This document shows, one piece after another, positions 42,155 to 51,569 of a DNA stretch of 64,000 nt (the first letter of the stretch is position 1; each line of letters starts with the position of its first letter). The DNA is from Sunxiuqinia sp963974515 (GTDB lineage: Bacteria; Bacteroidota; Bacteroidia; Bacteroidales; Prolixibacteraceae): contig NZ_CAXBDD010000007.1 in the NCBI RefSeq assembly GCF_963974515.1, forward strand, positions 1 through 64,000. Reading direction: 5' to 3'. A program made the translations under genes and the position numbers. The notes beneath the pieces are model-generated. The model was given only the letters and a program-made list of their open reading frames with translations, was not told the origin of the DNA and ran no database searches.

Positions 42155-43639
42155 ATGAAAAAGATAATATTTTTATTCGTAATACTTATACTGGGTATGA
42201 CCTCTTGTGAAGACTACCTGGATATAAATCAAGATCCAAACTCCCCTTCGGAAAATAACGTGACCGCAGGTATGATTTTCCCGGGAGCGGAAATGAACGT
42301 AGCTGCAAGTTACGGGAACTTTCTACGTATTGTTGGTGGGTACTATTCTCAACATTACTCGCAGAATTTTGGCACCAGTAACTATGTCGATTATTCACGG
42401 TTTATCATGTCTGCTACCCGTTCGAGTAGCACGTATACGCAACTGTATCAACGTGCACTTAAAAACCTTGAAACAATTCGCGAACAATCGACCGAATCTG
42501 AAGAATGGGGAACATTTTTAGCGGCTACAACATTGAGAGTCTTTACTTATCAAGTCTTAGTGGATGCTTATGGAGAGGTTCCCTACACTGAAGCGCTCGA
42601 CCCAACGAATCTGTCACCTGCCTATGATGATGGCTTGACTATTTATCAAGGTATTTTAGGAGAGCTGGATGACGCACTATCTAAAGCAACAGCTTCAAGT
42701 GTTGTTGGAACAAACTTCTTGTTTGGAACATCGACTGCCGAAGAATGGATACAATTTGCAAATGCCCTGAAATTAAGGATTTTAATGAGAATAAGCAATG
42801 TCCAGAATGTACAGTCTGAAATCGCAGCACTAATTCAAGAAGACAACTTCCCAACGGAAGATATTTCCTGGGATGATATTTGGACAGATGAAACTGGTAA
42901 AGCCAGCCCCTATTATCAAGAAGAGTATGCGACATATTTTGGATCTAATCAGGTGAATGTGACAGCGAATATCGCGTACATGCAAACCATGCTTGACAGC
43001 AATGATCCTCGCGTACCTGCGTTCTTTGAAACTAATGAAAGTGGAGACTATAAAGGAGGTGTTTCCGGTACTAACTTTAGTACTTCCGCCCAATATAAAT
43101 CTCCGTATTTCTGTCGGCCTGTATTTGCGTATGACATGCCTGTCAATCTCATTACAGTAACTGAGACTGAATTTTTCCTGGCAGAGTATTATGCTCGCTA
43201 TGGGTCAGCCACTGATGCAGAAGCACACTATAAAGCTGCTATTGAAGCATCATTCAGTGCTGCGGGGGTTAGTGGTGCTGAAGACATTTACACCAGCTAC
43301 TATCCGTATGACAATGATAATTATGCCGAAGTAATTGGTATCCAAAAATGGATCGCTTTAGGTGGTACCAATAACTTCGAAGCTTGGTGTGAAATGCGTC
43401 GTTTAGGATATCCTGAATTTGGCGATGTAACTGGAGCTGATATTTACGATCGAGCAAATGATGTATTCTCTCCCGAATTGTATGTTGCAGGTACACTATA
43501 CACACCCATTGATTATAATACGGAATTGGGAGCTGACAAGATTTTGCAACGCTTCCCCTATGCTGAAAGTTCGACAAGCCGTAACAGTAATGCTCCTTCT
43601 AATAAAGGAGTTGCTACACCGGTATTCTGGGCTGAATAA
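42155..43639 (+). CDS. SusD/RagB-family nutrient-binding lipoprotein (SusD-like_2)
   Basis: A 494-residue surface lipoprotein that caps the neighbouring SusC barrel and captures ligand. The lipobox ends at Cys18 (LGMTSCEDYLDINQDPN), and the EDYLDINQDPN opening is typical of the SusD-like_2 group. The TPR-like alpha-helical scaffold is visible through the middle, and the C-terminal region includes WCEMRRLGYPEF and a final FPYAESSTSRNS stretch. It starts 13 bases after susC. This group is found with diverse loci, not only glycan ones, so the ligand class is open. Confidence 0.94.
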   Translation: MKKIIFLFVILILGMTSCEDYLDINQDPNSPSENNVTAGMIFPGAEMNVAASYGNFLRIVGGYYSQHYSQNFGTSNYVDYSRFIMSATRSSSTYTQLYQRALKNLETIREQSTESEEWGTFLAATTLRVFTYQVLVDAYGEVPYTEALDPTNLSPAYDDGLTIYQGILGELDDALSKATASSVVGTNFLFGTSTAEEWIQFANALKLRILMRISNVQNVQSEIAALIQEDNFPTEDISWDDIWTDETGKASPYYQEEYATYFGSNQVNVTANIAYMQTMLDSNDPRVPAFFETNESGDYKGGVSGTNFSTSAQYKSPYFCRPVFAYDMPVNLITVTETEFFLAEYYARYGSATDAEAHYKAAIEASFSAAGVSGAEDIYTSYYPYDNDNYAEVIGIQKWIALGGTNNFEAWCEMRRLGYPEFGDVTGADIYDRANDVFSPELYVAGTLYTPIDYNTELGADKILQRFPYAESSTSRNSNAPSNKGVATPVFWAE

Positions 43640-43664
43640 AATAATAAATGTTTAAACTTAGAAT

Positions 43665-44375
43665 ATGATGAAAAATAAAATATTATATCTATTGGTCTTA
43701 CTACTTGCAGTTGTAGGATTGTCAAGTTGTGAGGATGAAACCACCAAAGGCTTTACCGACATAACATTTTATCCTACTCTTGAAGTACTAGGTGAGCCTG
43801 AAATCTTAGTACCGATCGGTTCTACATATGAAGACCCCGGTGTAGCTGCAGAACTGAATGGTGAAGATGTTACCGATCAAGTTGAAGTAACCTCCAATGT
43901 TGACACAAGTACAGGTGGTGTTTATTCAGTTAGTTATGAAATTGTAAATGCAGAAGGATTTTCAGTAACAGGGTCCAGAACTGTTTATGTCTTTGATCCA
44001 ACGCCTTCAATCATCTCAACAGGAATTCATACTACCGCCGAGGGAACAAATAGATTCTGGTTCTCAAGTGAGGCCGTAGTAAATTTTAGTGGTTATGACA
44101 TTCTAATTCTTCAAGTTGAGCCCGGAGTGTTCTATATCTCTGACTTTATGGGTGGTTACTATGATCAACGCGTTGGATACGGCCCTGGCTATGCCATGAA
44201 CGGTTACTTCGAACTAAATGATGATAATACAATCACTCCTATTTCTAGTATTGTTCCTAGCTGGGGCGATTCGATGGATGCGATGACTTCCAGTTCAGTT
44301 AACCCCTCAACTGGCCAAATCACCTATGTAATGGAATACGCTGGTTTAATGGAATTTACGATTATTATTAATTAA
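43665..44375 (+). CDS. Surface lipoprotein with Ig-like domain (DUF5012/BT_2262-like)
   Basis: A 236-residue lipoprotein with a signal ending in GLSSC (about Cys22). After the anchor comes an Ig-like/DUF5011-type beta domain (about residues 40-110: YEDPGVAAELNGEDVTDQVEVTSNVDTSTGGVYSVSYEIVNAEG), then a second beta-rich region of about 120 residues. This two-part organisation matches the DUF5012-type accessory lipoproteins found after SusCD pairs. It lies 25 bases after susD and is part of the first operon. A role in binding ligand at the cell surface is inferred from position. Confidence 0.75.
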   Translation: MMKNKILYLLVLLLAVVGLSSCEDETTKGFTDITFYPTLEVLGEPEILVPIGSTYEDPGVAAELNGEDVTDQVEVTSNVDTSTGGVYSVSYEIVNAEGFSVTGSRTVYVFDPTPSIISTGIHTTAEGTNRFWFSSEAVVNFSGYDILILQVEPGVFYISDFMGGYYDQRVGYGPGYAMNGYFELNDDNTITPISSIVPSWGDSMDAMTSSSVNPSTGQITYVMEYAGLMEFTIIIN

Positions 44376-44393
44376 CAAAAAGACGATACGAAT

Positions 44394-44918
44394 ATGAAGA
44401 ATCTATTTTTATATACTGTTCTGCTTATTTCCGGACTGTTCTTTGTCACTTCATGTGAAAAAGAAGAAATAGGCGGTACCGCAACAGAATCAATGGCTGG
44501 TGAGTGGTATGTTACTGGCGTAGCGGTAGATGCAGATGGCAACATCGTCTATAGCGATGACGATCTCTTCGGACTTGGCCATTTTCACCTAGACACCTAT
44601 AATACATCCGCGAATAACACAACAGAAATGTGGATTGACGATAATGAGAATTTCTGGGACTTTAAGGCAAAAATAAGTGTCGATCTCAATACTATGACAT
44701 TTCAAGCCAGCGATGCTCAAAACGAATACTATGACATGCAAGTGACGGTATCAGATGGAAAAATTATGCTCGGTGCAGCAACCACTCCAAGTGGAATGCC
44801 TGCCGACAGTATTGTTTTTCTTGTGAATTTTAGCGACGACACTTATCCAGAAGACTTCGGATTTGATTCATATCGAATTGCTGGATTCCGTTATACCGGA
44901 CTTACGGGCGATGAATAA
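44394..44918 (+). CDS. Small SusCD-associated lipoprotein (lipid-binding putative hydrolase family)
   Basis: A 174-residue lipoprotein with lipobox FVTSC (about Cys21). The mature part is beta-rich with AGEWYVTGVAVDADG near its start, a central FWDFKAKISVDLNTMTFQA, and an ending FRYTGLTG. This fits the PF12888-type family (named lipid-binding putative hydrolase, although no enzyme activity is shown), which often follows SusCD genes beside a DUF5012-like gene. It is the last gene of the first operon; a terminator follows at 45078-45110. Confidence 0.72.
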   Translation: MKNLFLYTVLLISGLFFVTSCEKEEIGGTATESMAGEWYVTGVAVDADGNIVYSDDDLFGLGHFHLDTYNTSANNTTEMWIDDNENFWDFKAKISVDLNTMTFQASDAQNEYYDMQVTVSDGKIMLGAATTPSGMPADSIVFLVNFSDDTYPEDFGFDSYRIAGFRYTGLTGDE

Positions 44919-45021
44919 GAGGAACGTAATATTATGCCAGAATTATCATACAATTTTTGATAGGGTATTTAGGGCATATTAAATCCATTGAACCGGAGTC
45001 AGGCACTTCTTTCTCCTTCAA

Positions 45022-45064
45022 TTTCAAAGAAAAGTTCTCAGTAACTGCCGCTCCGGTTCTTTTT
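45022..45064 (+). repeat. Duplicated 3' block, copy 1
   Basis: About 42 bases, containing TTTCAAAGAAAAGTTCTCAG and CTGCCGCTCCGGTTCTTTT, are repeated at 50083-50124 with one mismatch. Both copies lie between the last gene of a SusCD operon and its terminator. Confidence 0.85.
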
Positions 45065-45077
45065 ACACAACAAAAAA

Positions 45078-45110
45078 AAGGGAAGCTCAAATTTGAGCCT
45101 CCCTTTTTTT
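45078..45110 (+). terminator. Terminator of the first SusCD operon
   Basis: GGGAAGCTCAA and TTGAGCCTCCC form a stem with a single mismatch, followed by seven T. It lies about 160 bases after the last gene of the operon. Confidence 0.88.
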
Positions 45111-45262
45111 GTGCACTATTTCTCAGCTTATATCACTGAGACGTTCAGAATAACAATCATCGACCCGTTCCTCAACCGCCCTGCAAGCAATAGAAACAAC
45201 TGATTTAAGTGAACTATTTCTTAATTGATCAAATTATCGTTTTTTTAATTCAACCAAATTCT

Positions 45263-45478
45263 TATTTTTGCTTCGGTTAATACTTTTTAACACTTGGGTT
45301 AAGTGTTCAAATTGAAATTGAAGGGTCAATTGAAAACATCAGCTTAAGGCGCTTTTTGGTTGGGGGACCATAAAGGGCTACATCAACAAGGGGAAGAAAT
45401 ATTCACTGTCCTTATTATTATTATTATTATGTATACACGCAAAAAAGATTAATGCTGTTAAATTTTAAAATTAGTTCT
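45263..45478 (+). promoter_or_regulatory. Leader of the second SusC operon (copy C)
   Basis: The -7 box TATTTTTG (45263-45270) is followed by AAATTGAAATTGAAGG at 45309, TTGGGGGACCATAA, AAGGGG and TCCTTATTATT, ending at the ATG at 45479. The order and spacing match copies A and B. The bases after the 16-mer differ from copy B, but still allow pairing of CAAATTGA with TCAATTG, as expected if an RNA hairpin is conserved. Confidence 0.65.
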
Positions 45479-48400
45479 ATGAAACAAATCGCATTGTTAC
45501 TTGCAATTTTTGCAATTGGTTTGCAGTCGGTTTTCGCGCAAACCAGGGAAATTACAGGTACAGTAACATCCGCGGAAGATGGTCAATCCATCCCTGGAGT
45601 TTCTGTATCAGTTAAAGGGACCACGCTGGGAACCATTACGGACCTGGATGGCAGATACGTGATCAATGTCCCTCAGGACGCATCGACTTTGGTATTTTCT
45701 TTCGTTGGGATGCAGAGCCAGGAGGTTGCTCTTACCGGAAACACGGCCAATGTAGTGATGGAAGCTGATGTGGTTGGAATCAACGAGGTTGTCGTAACCG
45801 CAATGGGAATCAGCCGACAAGAAAAATCTTTAGGATATGCTGTCACTAAAGTCAAAGGAGAAGATCTGGTTAGAGCAAAAGATGCTAACATTATTAATAG
45901 TCTTACAGGGAAAGTTTCCGGAGTAAGAATTAGTCAGCAATCAGGGAGTGTTGGATCATCCAGTCAAATATTAATTAGGGGAAATACCTCGTTAGGGGGA
46001 GACAATCAACCTCTTTTCGTAGTTGATGGAATGCCTATAAACAATGACTACGTAGACAATGGTATTACCGCAGCCGTAGACTATGGAAATGCTGCGGCTG
46101 ATATTAACTCCTTGGACGTTGAGTCAATTAACGTCCTGAAAGGTGCGGCAGCTACTGCCCTATATGGGGCCAGGGCAAAGAATGGTGCAATTATTATCCA
46201 GACGAAAAAAGGATCAGAAGGCAAAATCAGTGTCAGTTACAATTCTAGTATGCGTATCGACAAAGTCGCCAAGCTTCCAGAATATCAAAACGAATATGCA
46301 CAAGGATTAGACGGGGAATACCTTTTAAAGGAATTTAATGGATGGGGACCCAAAATAAGTGATGTAAGTGACCAAAAATTTGAAGATTTTTTGGGCGATG
46401 AAGTTACACTAAAAGCATACCCAAATAACGTAGAGGACTTTTTCGACACTGGACTTACGCAAATTCATAACTTTGAATTAAGTGGAGGAGATGCCAACAG
46501 TGATTTCCGCATTAGTTACACCAACACAAACCAAACCGGGATTATTCCTCAAAGTGAATACAAAAAGAATGATTTTTCTTTCAATGTTGGGCGAGAACTT
46601 GATGACTGGATCGAAGTTAGGACTTCTGGAAACTACAGCAGAAGCACTAGAGACGGATTAACTGCTCAAGGATCAAACGATCCAAATGTCATCGTTGGAG
46701 ATATATTGGGGATGCCAAGAACAACTGACATTAAGAAGTTGAGAAACAACACCTACAATGAGTTCGGGAACCAAAACTCATGGGATGGGGACGGAAGGAC
46801 AAATAACCCCTATTTTATTCTTGATAATAATAAAATCACAAGTGATAATGAAAGATTCTATGGGACGGGAGTGCTAACCGTGACACCAACCCCATGGCTT
46901 ACGATCAAAAATCAGACAGGCCTAGACTTTAATGTCGAAGAAAGGAAAACAGTCTGGGCAATGGGTACCATTGGAGAAGAAAAAGGGGCCTGGAATACGC
47001 ATGTACGCCGCAACCGTGTAATTAATAGTGACTTAATTGCAACAATCAACACAACTATTACAAGCGATCTGAAACTTTCGGTATTAGCGGGTTATAACAT
47101 CTATCAGAAGGAATTCGACCGCAAAAGTAATTTGGCTCAAGAGTTGACTGCGCCTGATTTGTACACTTGGTCAAACGCTAAGATAAATTCACCTACAAAT
47201 TTCTACTCCATGAAGAGAATTCATGGCGTTTTTGGAGAAATTAGCACAGAATACAAAGACATGTTATTCCTATCTATTACTGGTAGAAACGACTGGTCTA
47301 GTACTCTTCCAAAAGAGCACAACAGCTATTTTTTTCCCTCTGTCAGCTTAGGATACATTTTCACCAGTAGCTTTGACGCTCCGGCGTGGTGGAACTTTGG
47401 AAAAGTAAGATTGAACTGGGCAAACGTAGGTAGTGATGAAGAACCATATCAGCTTGACTTCGAATACCTATCGCAAAGCACCTATTATTCTCAATACAGC
47501 TTAAGCGGTACTTTCCCTCATATGGGTGTAAGTGCGTTCTCGATACCAAGAACACTTCCAAACTCTCTGCTAAAACCTCAAAATCAAGTTAGTTACGAGA
47601 TTGGCCTGGACCTTCGATTCCTAAACAACAGAATTAGCTTGGATGCAACAGCATATAAAATTGATACGAAGGATCAAATTATCGGAATTGATGTGCCTCT
47701 TTCTACAGGTTATTTTGCGAAAAAGATCAACGCAGGACTTGTCCGGAACAAAGGCATCGAAATTACTCTAAATGTGGTCCCCGTTAAAACGAGACGAATT
47801 GAATGGAATTCAAGTTTCAATTTTAGTTCGAATGTTAATACCGTTGAAGAACTCTTTGGAGACTTGAAGAGCTATGACCTAACGAGTGGTTGGTCAGGCC
47901 TACAAATAAAAGCAGAACCGGGAGAACCTATGAGCTTATTTGGGACTGCATGGAAACGCAATGATGCTGGTGAAATAATTATTAACTCCAGCACCGGTCT
48001 CAGAGAAATCACACCAGGTCAAAATCTTGGTAAAATTGATCCTGACTTTATGCTCGGATTTAATAATCTTGTTAGGATTAAAGATTTTATACTTTCTGCT
48101 ACTATTGATTGGCGTCAGGGAGGAGTCATCTATTCAGGAACTGCTGCAACACTCCGCTCGTCAGGCATTGCTAAAGAAACCTTGGAAAATAGAGGAGAAA
48201 CGTTTATTGACAAAGGTGTCAATGAAATTGTTTCAGGAGAAACCACTACTTATACCGAAAATACAACTCCTGTCAAGAATATGCAGGAGTATTGGCAACA
48301 TACAAGTGCTGTGAGTAATACAGAAGGTAACGTTTATGATGCCAGCTATATGAAACTGAGAGAAATAAGTCTTACTTATACTTTGCCCGACAAATATCTG

Positions 48401-48589
48401 CCGAGTGATTATATTAAAGGGCTGACTATTGGCATTGAAGGAAGAAACCTTTGGAACATTGTTGATAACGTCCCCCACGTTGACCCAGAATTGAATTTCT
48501 TCGGACCAGGCGAAATCAGTGGAGGTGTTGAATTCAATAGCGTGCCAATGTCAAGAAGCTTCGGAGTAAATATTAAATTGAACTTCTAA
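45479..48589 (+). CDS. SusC/RagA-family TonB-linked outer membrane transporter (second copy)
   Basis: A 1,036-residue paralogue of the transporter at 38905. The ATG at 45479 is chosen because it aligns with the start of the first copy; an in-frame ATG at 45452 would put nine extra residues before the signal peptide. The signal peptide, CarboxypepD_reg domain and TonB-box-like NEVVVTAMG are nearly the same as in copy one, including 68 identical bases (45500-45567 against 38926-38993). The plug (NSLTGKVSGVRISQQSGSVG, PLFVVDGMPI) and barrel are strongly diverged, so the ligands may differ. It ends with FGVNIKLNF. SusD follows after 11 bases. Confidence 0.96.
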   Translation: MKQIALLLAIFAIGLQSVFAQTREITGTVTSAEDGQSIPGVSVSVKGTTLGTITDLDGRYVINVPQDASTLVFSFVGMQSQEVALTGNTANVVMEADVVGINEVVVTAMGISRQEKSLGYAVTKVKGEDLVRAKDANIINSLTGKVSGVRISQQSGSVGSSSQILIRGNTSLGGDNQPLFVVDGMPINNDYVDNGITAAVDYGNAAADINSLDVESINVLKGAAATALYGARAKNGAIIIQTKKGSEGKISVSYNSSMRIDKVAKLPEYQNEYAQGLDGEYLLKEFNGWGPKISDVSDQKFEDFLGDEVTLKAYPNNVEDFFDTGLTQIHNFELSGGDANSDFRISYTNTNQTGIIPQSEYKKNDFSFNVGRELDDWIEVRTSGNYSRSTRDGLTAQGSNDPNVIVGDILGMPRTTDIKKLRNNTYNEFGNQNSWDGDGRTNNPYFILDNNKITSDNERFYGTGVLTVTPTPWLTIKNQTGLDFNVEERKTVWAMGTIGEEKGAWNTHVRRNRVINSDLIATINTTITSDLKLSVLAGYNIYQKEFDRKSNLAQELTAPDLYTWSNAKINSPTNFYSMKRIHGVFGEISTEYKDMLFLSITGRNDWSSTLPKEHNSYFFPSVSLGYIFTSSFDAPAWWNFGKVRLNWANVGSDEEPYQLDFEYLSQSTYYSQYSLSGTFPHMGVSAFSIPRTLPNSLLKPQNQVSYEIGLDLRFLNNRISLDATAYKIDTKDQIIGIDVPLSTGYFAKKINAGLVRNKGIEITLNVVPVKTRRIEWNSSFNFSSNVNTVEELFGDLKSYDLTSGWSGLQIKAEPGEPMSLFGTAWKRNDAGEIIINSSTGLREITPGQNLGKIDPDFMLGFNNLVRIKDFILSATIDWRQGGVIYSGTAATLRSSGIAKETLENRGETFIDKGVNEIVSGETTTYTENTTPVKNMQEYWQHTSAVSNTEGNVYDASYMKLREISLTYTLPDKYLPSDYIKGLTIGIEGRNLWNIVDNVPHVDPELNFFGPGEISGGVEFNSVPMSRSFGVNIKLNF

Positions 48590-48600
48590 TTTCTAAGAAA

Positions 48601-50052
48601 ATGAAAAAGCAAAAAATATTAATAATTTTTCTCTTGGCAATTTTCGTTTTGCCAAGTTGCGAGGACTGGTTGGATGTAAACCAGAATCCAAACGCAGTTT
48701 CGACAGTAGAGCCTGAATATTTATTTGGTTATGCAATTACAAGTTGGAGTGCAAACAGAACTGGAGGTGACAATTATTGGCCTATCGGGTTTATGAGTCA
48801 GCTGATAGCAACTGGAGGAAACTATGGATGGGGCTACGGCGAAGATCGTTATGATATTAGCCCTTACTCTACAGGTAATACCTGGAAAGTTTACTATGCA
48901 ACTGCCGGAGCAAACTTCAAGAAGGCAATTGATATTGCGGAAGAACAGAATAAACCTAATGTTGCCGCTCAATGTAAAATTGCATTTGCCTGCATGTTTT
49001 ACGAGTGTACCATGATATGGGGAGATGTGCCCTACAGCGAAGCATGGACAGATGAAAGTTATCCAGCTTTTGATTCACAAAAGGATGTACTTGAAGGCCT
49101 GGCTGCACTGTTAGATGAGGGAATTCAACAAATTGACAAAAATTCTCCTCAAAAAGTTATCACAGAGGACTTATACTATAATGGAGACTTGGATCAATGG
49201 ATTAAGTTAGCAAATAGCATGAAACTAAAAATTGCGATGACCATGCTCGACTCAGATCCTTCAAAAGCAGATTTGGCAAATGATTTAGCATCTGCAGATT
49301 TGATCCTGACCGCAGCAGACAATCTAAAATTCCCTTTTGCAGATGCAGGAGGTAATGAAAACCCGATGTATAAGATATTTAAAAAATATTCAGGCGGGCA
49401 AAACGTATGGATGATGGCTAATAGCGTTATGCTTGATAGCATCATGAAACCGTTGGATGATCCAAGAATTGAAAAATACTTTGCCCCAGGTGATGAAGCA
49501 GAAGGTGAATACCATGGAGTCTACACCGCGACAGATGCTGATGCCACTACGGCATTAATGAGAGTGGGTACTGGAACTTCTATAGCGGCAGACTCACCCG
49601 ATTTAATTATTAGTAGTTCAGAAATGAACTATTTCTTAGCGGAAATTTACTTGAGAGGTATCGGAACATCCCCTGATCTATTAAAAGCTGATCAGTTTTT
49701 CAAAACAGGACTTCGCCACTCACTGGAGTATTATAATGTCGCATCATCTGACATTGAAACTTTCCTCAGCAAGCCCGAATTGGATTTAACAACCTCCTCA
49801 GATCCATTGACAACGCTCCAGGAACAACAATGGATAGACCTATACAATAGAGCGCTTGAGTCATGGGTACAACAGAGACGTAGCGGAGTTGAAGGAAGTG
49901 AAGTGCCAGCCCTTAAAACGCCGAACGGAGCACCAGTGCCAGAAGGTGAAATTGCAAGAAGATGGCCCTATCCTGATGATGAACTAACTGGAAATATCAA
50001 TGCTCCAAATGAAGTCCCACACTTATGGGATAATCTTTGGTTTGATAAGTAG
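48601..50052 (+). CDS. SusD/RagB-family nutrient-binding lipoprotein (second copy)
   Basis: A 483-residue SusD-like_2 lipoprotein with its lipobox ending at Cys20 (FVLPSCEDWLDVNQNPN). Helical repeats in the middle include FACMFYECTMIWGDVPYSEAW, and the C-terminus has the QQWIDLYNRALESWVQQRRSG stretch typical of the group. It is clearly a paralogue of the SusD at 42155, but is much more diverged from it than the shared operon ends are. It forms a two-gene operon with the second SusC, with no accessory lipoproteins. Confidence 0.94.
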   Translation: MKKQKILIIFLLAIFVLPSCEDWLDVNQNPNAVSTVEPEYLFGYAITSWSANRTGGDNYWPIGFMSQLIATGGNYGWGYGEDRYDISPYSTGNTWKVYYATAGANFKKAIDIAEEQNKPNVAAQCKIAFACMFYECTMIWGDVPYSEAWTDESYPAFDSQKDVLEGLAALLDEGIQQIDKNSPQKVITEDLYYNGDLDQWIKLANSMKLKIAMTMLDSDPSKADLANDLASADLILTAADNLKFPFADAGGNENPMYKIFKKYSGGQNVWMMANSVMLDSIMKPLDDPRIEKYFAPGDEAEGEYHGVYTATDADATTALMRVGTGTSIAADSPDLIISSSEMNYFLAEIYLRGIGTSPDLLKADQFFKTGLRHSLEYYNVASSDIETFLSKPELDLTTSSDPLTTLQEQQWIDLYNRALESWVQQRRSGVEGSEVPALKTPNGAPVPEGEIARRWPYPDDELTGNINAPNEVPHLWDNLWFDK

Positions 50053-50082
50053 AATCGAAATGCCAGAGTAGTATCTTTTCAG

Positions 50083-50124
50083 TTTCAAAGAAAAGTTCTC
50101 AGTTACTGCCGCTCCGGTTCTTTT
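50083..50124 (+). repeat. Duplicated 3' block, copy 2
   Basis: This copy of the block at 45022-45064 begins 31 bases after the SusD stop and ends just before the operon terminator. The single mismatch is T for A in the middle. Confidence 0.85.
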
Positions 50125-50131
50125 AGATGAA

Positions 50132-50269
50132 CTAATAAAAAAGGAAGTTCAATATGAGCTTCCTTTTTTTGTGCCTTTCCCCCTGCTTTTTAACCCTTTT
50201 CAGCTCGTTTAGATCCTCTTTCCATGGGTCCTCCGTAAGCCTATCGGTTCTAACCCAGTTCATGCCCAT
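50132..50269 (-). CDS. Possible 45-residue basic peptide or gene remnant
   Basis: A leftward frame beginning MGMNWVRTDRLTEDPWKEDL and continuing with a strongly charged helix (NELKRVKKQGERHKKRK) to a TAG at 50132-50134. The composition looks protein-like, and the frame stays open eleven codons upstream of the ATG, so it may be the end of a decayed gene. It overlaps the opposite-strand terminator, which argues against an active gene. No family recognised. Confidence 0.25.
   Translation of the reverse strand: MGMNWVRTDRLTEDPWKEDLNELKRVKKQGERHKKRKLILNFLFY
50139..50170 (+). terminator. Terminator of the second SusCD operon
   Basis: AAGGAAGTTC and GAGCTTCCTT form a stem (one G-U pair) with a short loop, followed by seven T. 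It is the positional counterpart of the terminator at 45078. Confidence 0.85.
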
Positions 50270-50440
50270 ATTTTCTATGTATCTTCTATGTTTATATACC
50301 CATCATATACACGGAATATTCGTCGAAGATAAGGAGAGAAAACAGGGAGCCTGTCTGCCGGAGTAACCGAATCTAAAAGCGCATTTGAAGAGCAGTAACG
50401 AAAAATAAGGTCTAATCTAAATGTCACAACGCAAATAAAT

Positions 50441-50476
50441 AAAAAACCCCGGCTGAGTTTCAGCCGGGGTTTTTTA
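50441..50476. terminator. Bidirectional terminator next to asd
   Basis: CCCCGGCTGA and TCAGCCGGGG form a perfect 10-bp GC-rich stem, flanked by A-tract on the left and T-tract on the right. It can end transcription of asd (leftward) and any read-through from the SusCD operon. Confidence 0.92.
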
Positions 50477-50493
50477 TTGATATTGTGAACCGT

Positions 50494-51504
50494 TTATTTG
50501 ACTTCGCCGTTGGCAATTAACCATTCGGCAATTTGAACGGCATTAAGCGCGGCACCTTTTTTAATTTGGTCGCCCACACACCAAAAGGTAATTCCTTTGG
50601 GGTTTGTCAGGTCTTTACGCAAACGGCCAACATACACATCGTCTTTGCCCGCGACAAAAAGCGGCATCGGGTATTCTTTGGCTTCTGGCTTATCAACCAC
50701 GGTGAGGCCTTCGAAATGATCAAACGCCTCGCGTACTTGCTGCAGGCTCAGTTCATCTTCGGTTTCAACCCAAATGGCTTCGGAATGCGAACGTGCCACC
50801 GGCACACGCACACAAGTGGCGCTCACTTCAGCATCGGTGTGCATAATTTTTTTGGTTTCCCAATTCATTTTCATCTCCTCCTTGGTATATCCGTTTTCAA
50901 GGAAAACATCGATATGAGGAATGATATTCATCGATAACTGATACTGAAATTTCTCGATGGTCGGTTCTTCGCCATTGGCAATCTGCCGGGTTTGTTCTTC
51001 CAGCTCGGCAATTCCCTGTGCTCCTGCACCACTGGCTGCCTGGTAAGTCGCCACCTGAATTTTGGTAATCTTCGACAGGTTTTCAATTGGTTTCAAGGCA
51101 ACCACCATTTGAATGGTCGAACAATTTGGATTGGCAATAATATTGCGCGGACGGTTTTTTGAATCTTCCGGATTCACTTCGGGCACCACCAAAGGCACAT
51201 CGTCATCGTAGCGGAATGCACTGGAATTATCAATCATGACCGCACCATATTTTGTAATGGTTGATGCAAACTCCTTGGAAATGGAAGCGCCAGCCGATGT
51301 CAAGGCAATATCAATATCCTTGAAGTCATCGTTGTGTTTCAATTCCTTCACAGTCAGTTTTTTTCCTTTAAAATCATACACTTTACCGGCACTGCGGGCC
51401 GATCCAAACAAAACTAACTCATCGAGTGGGAAATTACGCTCGGCCAGAACTTCCAAGAATTCCTGTCCTACAGCACCACTTGCACCAACAACTGCAACTT
51501 TCAT
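50494..51504 (-). CDS. asd: Aspartate-semialdehyde dehydrogenase
   Basis: Converts aspartyl phosphate to aspartate semialdehyde with NADPH, a shared step towards lysine/diaminopimelate, threonine and methionine. The NADP-binding motif VVGASGAVGQEFLEVL opens the protein, catalytic Cys128 is in NPNCSTIQM, and the active-site His240 is in RVPVARSHSEAIW. The 336-residue length is standard. It is flanked by a terminator downstream, and the preceding step (aspartate kinase) is encoded at the right end of this window, 12 kb away, so the two are not in one operon. Confidence 0.96.
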   Translation of the reverse strand: MKVAVVGASGAVGQEFLEVLAERNFPLDELVLFGSARSAGKVYDFKGKKLTVKELKHNDDFKDIDIALTSAGASISKEFASTITKYGAVMIDNSSAFRYDDDVPLVVPEVNPEDSKNRPRNIIANPNCSTIQMVVALKPIENLSKITKIQVATYQAASGAGAQGIAELEEQTRQIANGEEPTIEKFQYQLSMNIIPHIDVFLENGYTKEEMKMNWETKKIMHTDAEVSATCVRVPVARSHSEAIWVETEDELSLQQVREAFDHFEGLTVVDKPEAKEYPMPLFVAGKDDVYVGRLRKDLTNPKGITFWCVGDQIKKGAALNAVQIAEWLIANGEVK

Positions 51505-51569
51505 AATTAAACAAATTTTGTTAATTTCAATTCATTATTTACGTTTTTCCGAACGTCGTATAAAGTCCG

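Noticed and set aside
44957..45139. A 60-residue plus-strand frame after the first SusCD operon
   Set aside because: It spans the duplicated 3' block and the terminator hairpin, and its composition (Phe- and Lys-rich) comes from those elements. The matching frame in the second copy has no start codon.
50154..50366. A 70-residue plus-strand frame beginning inside the second operon terminator
   Set aside because: Its start overlaps the terminator T-run, it is low in charged residues, and it lacks any family pattern. It is probably the shadow of the opposite-strand frame.
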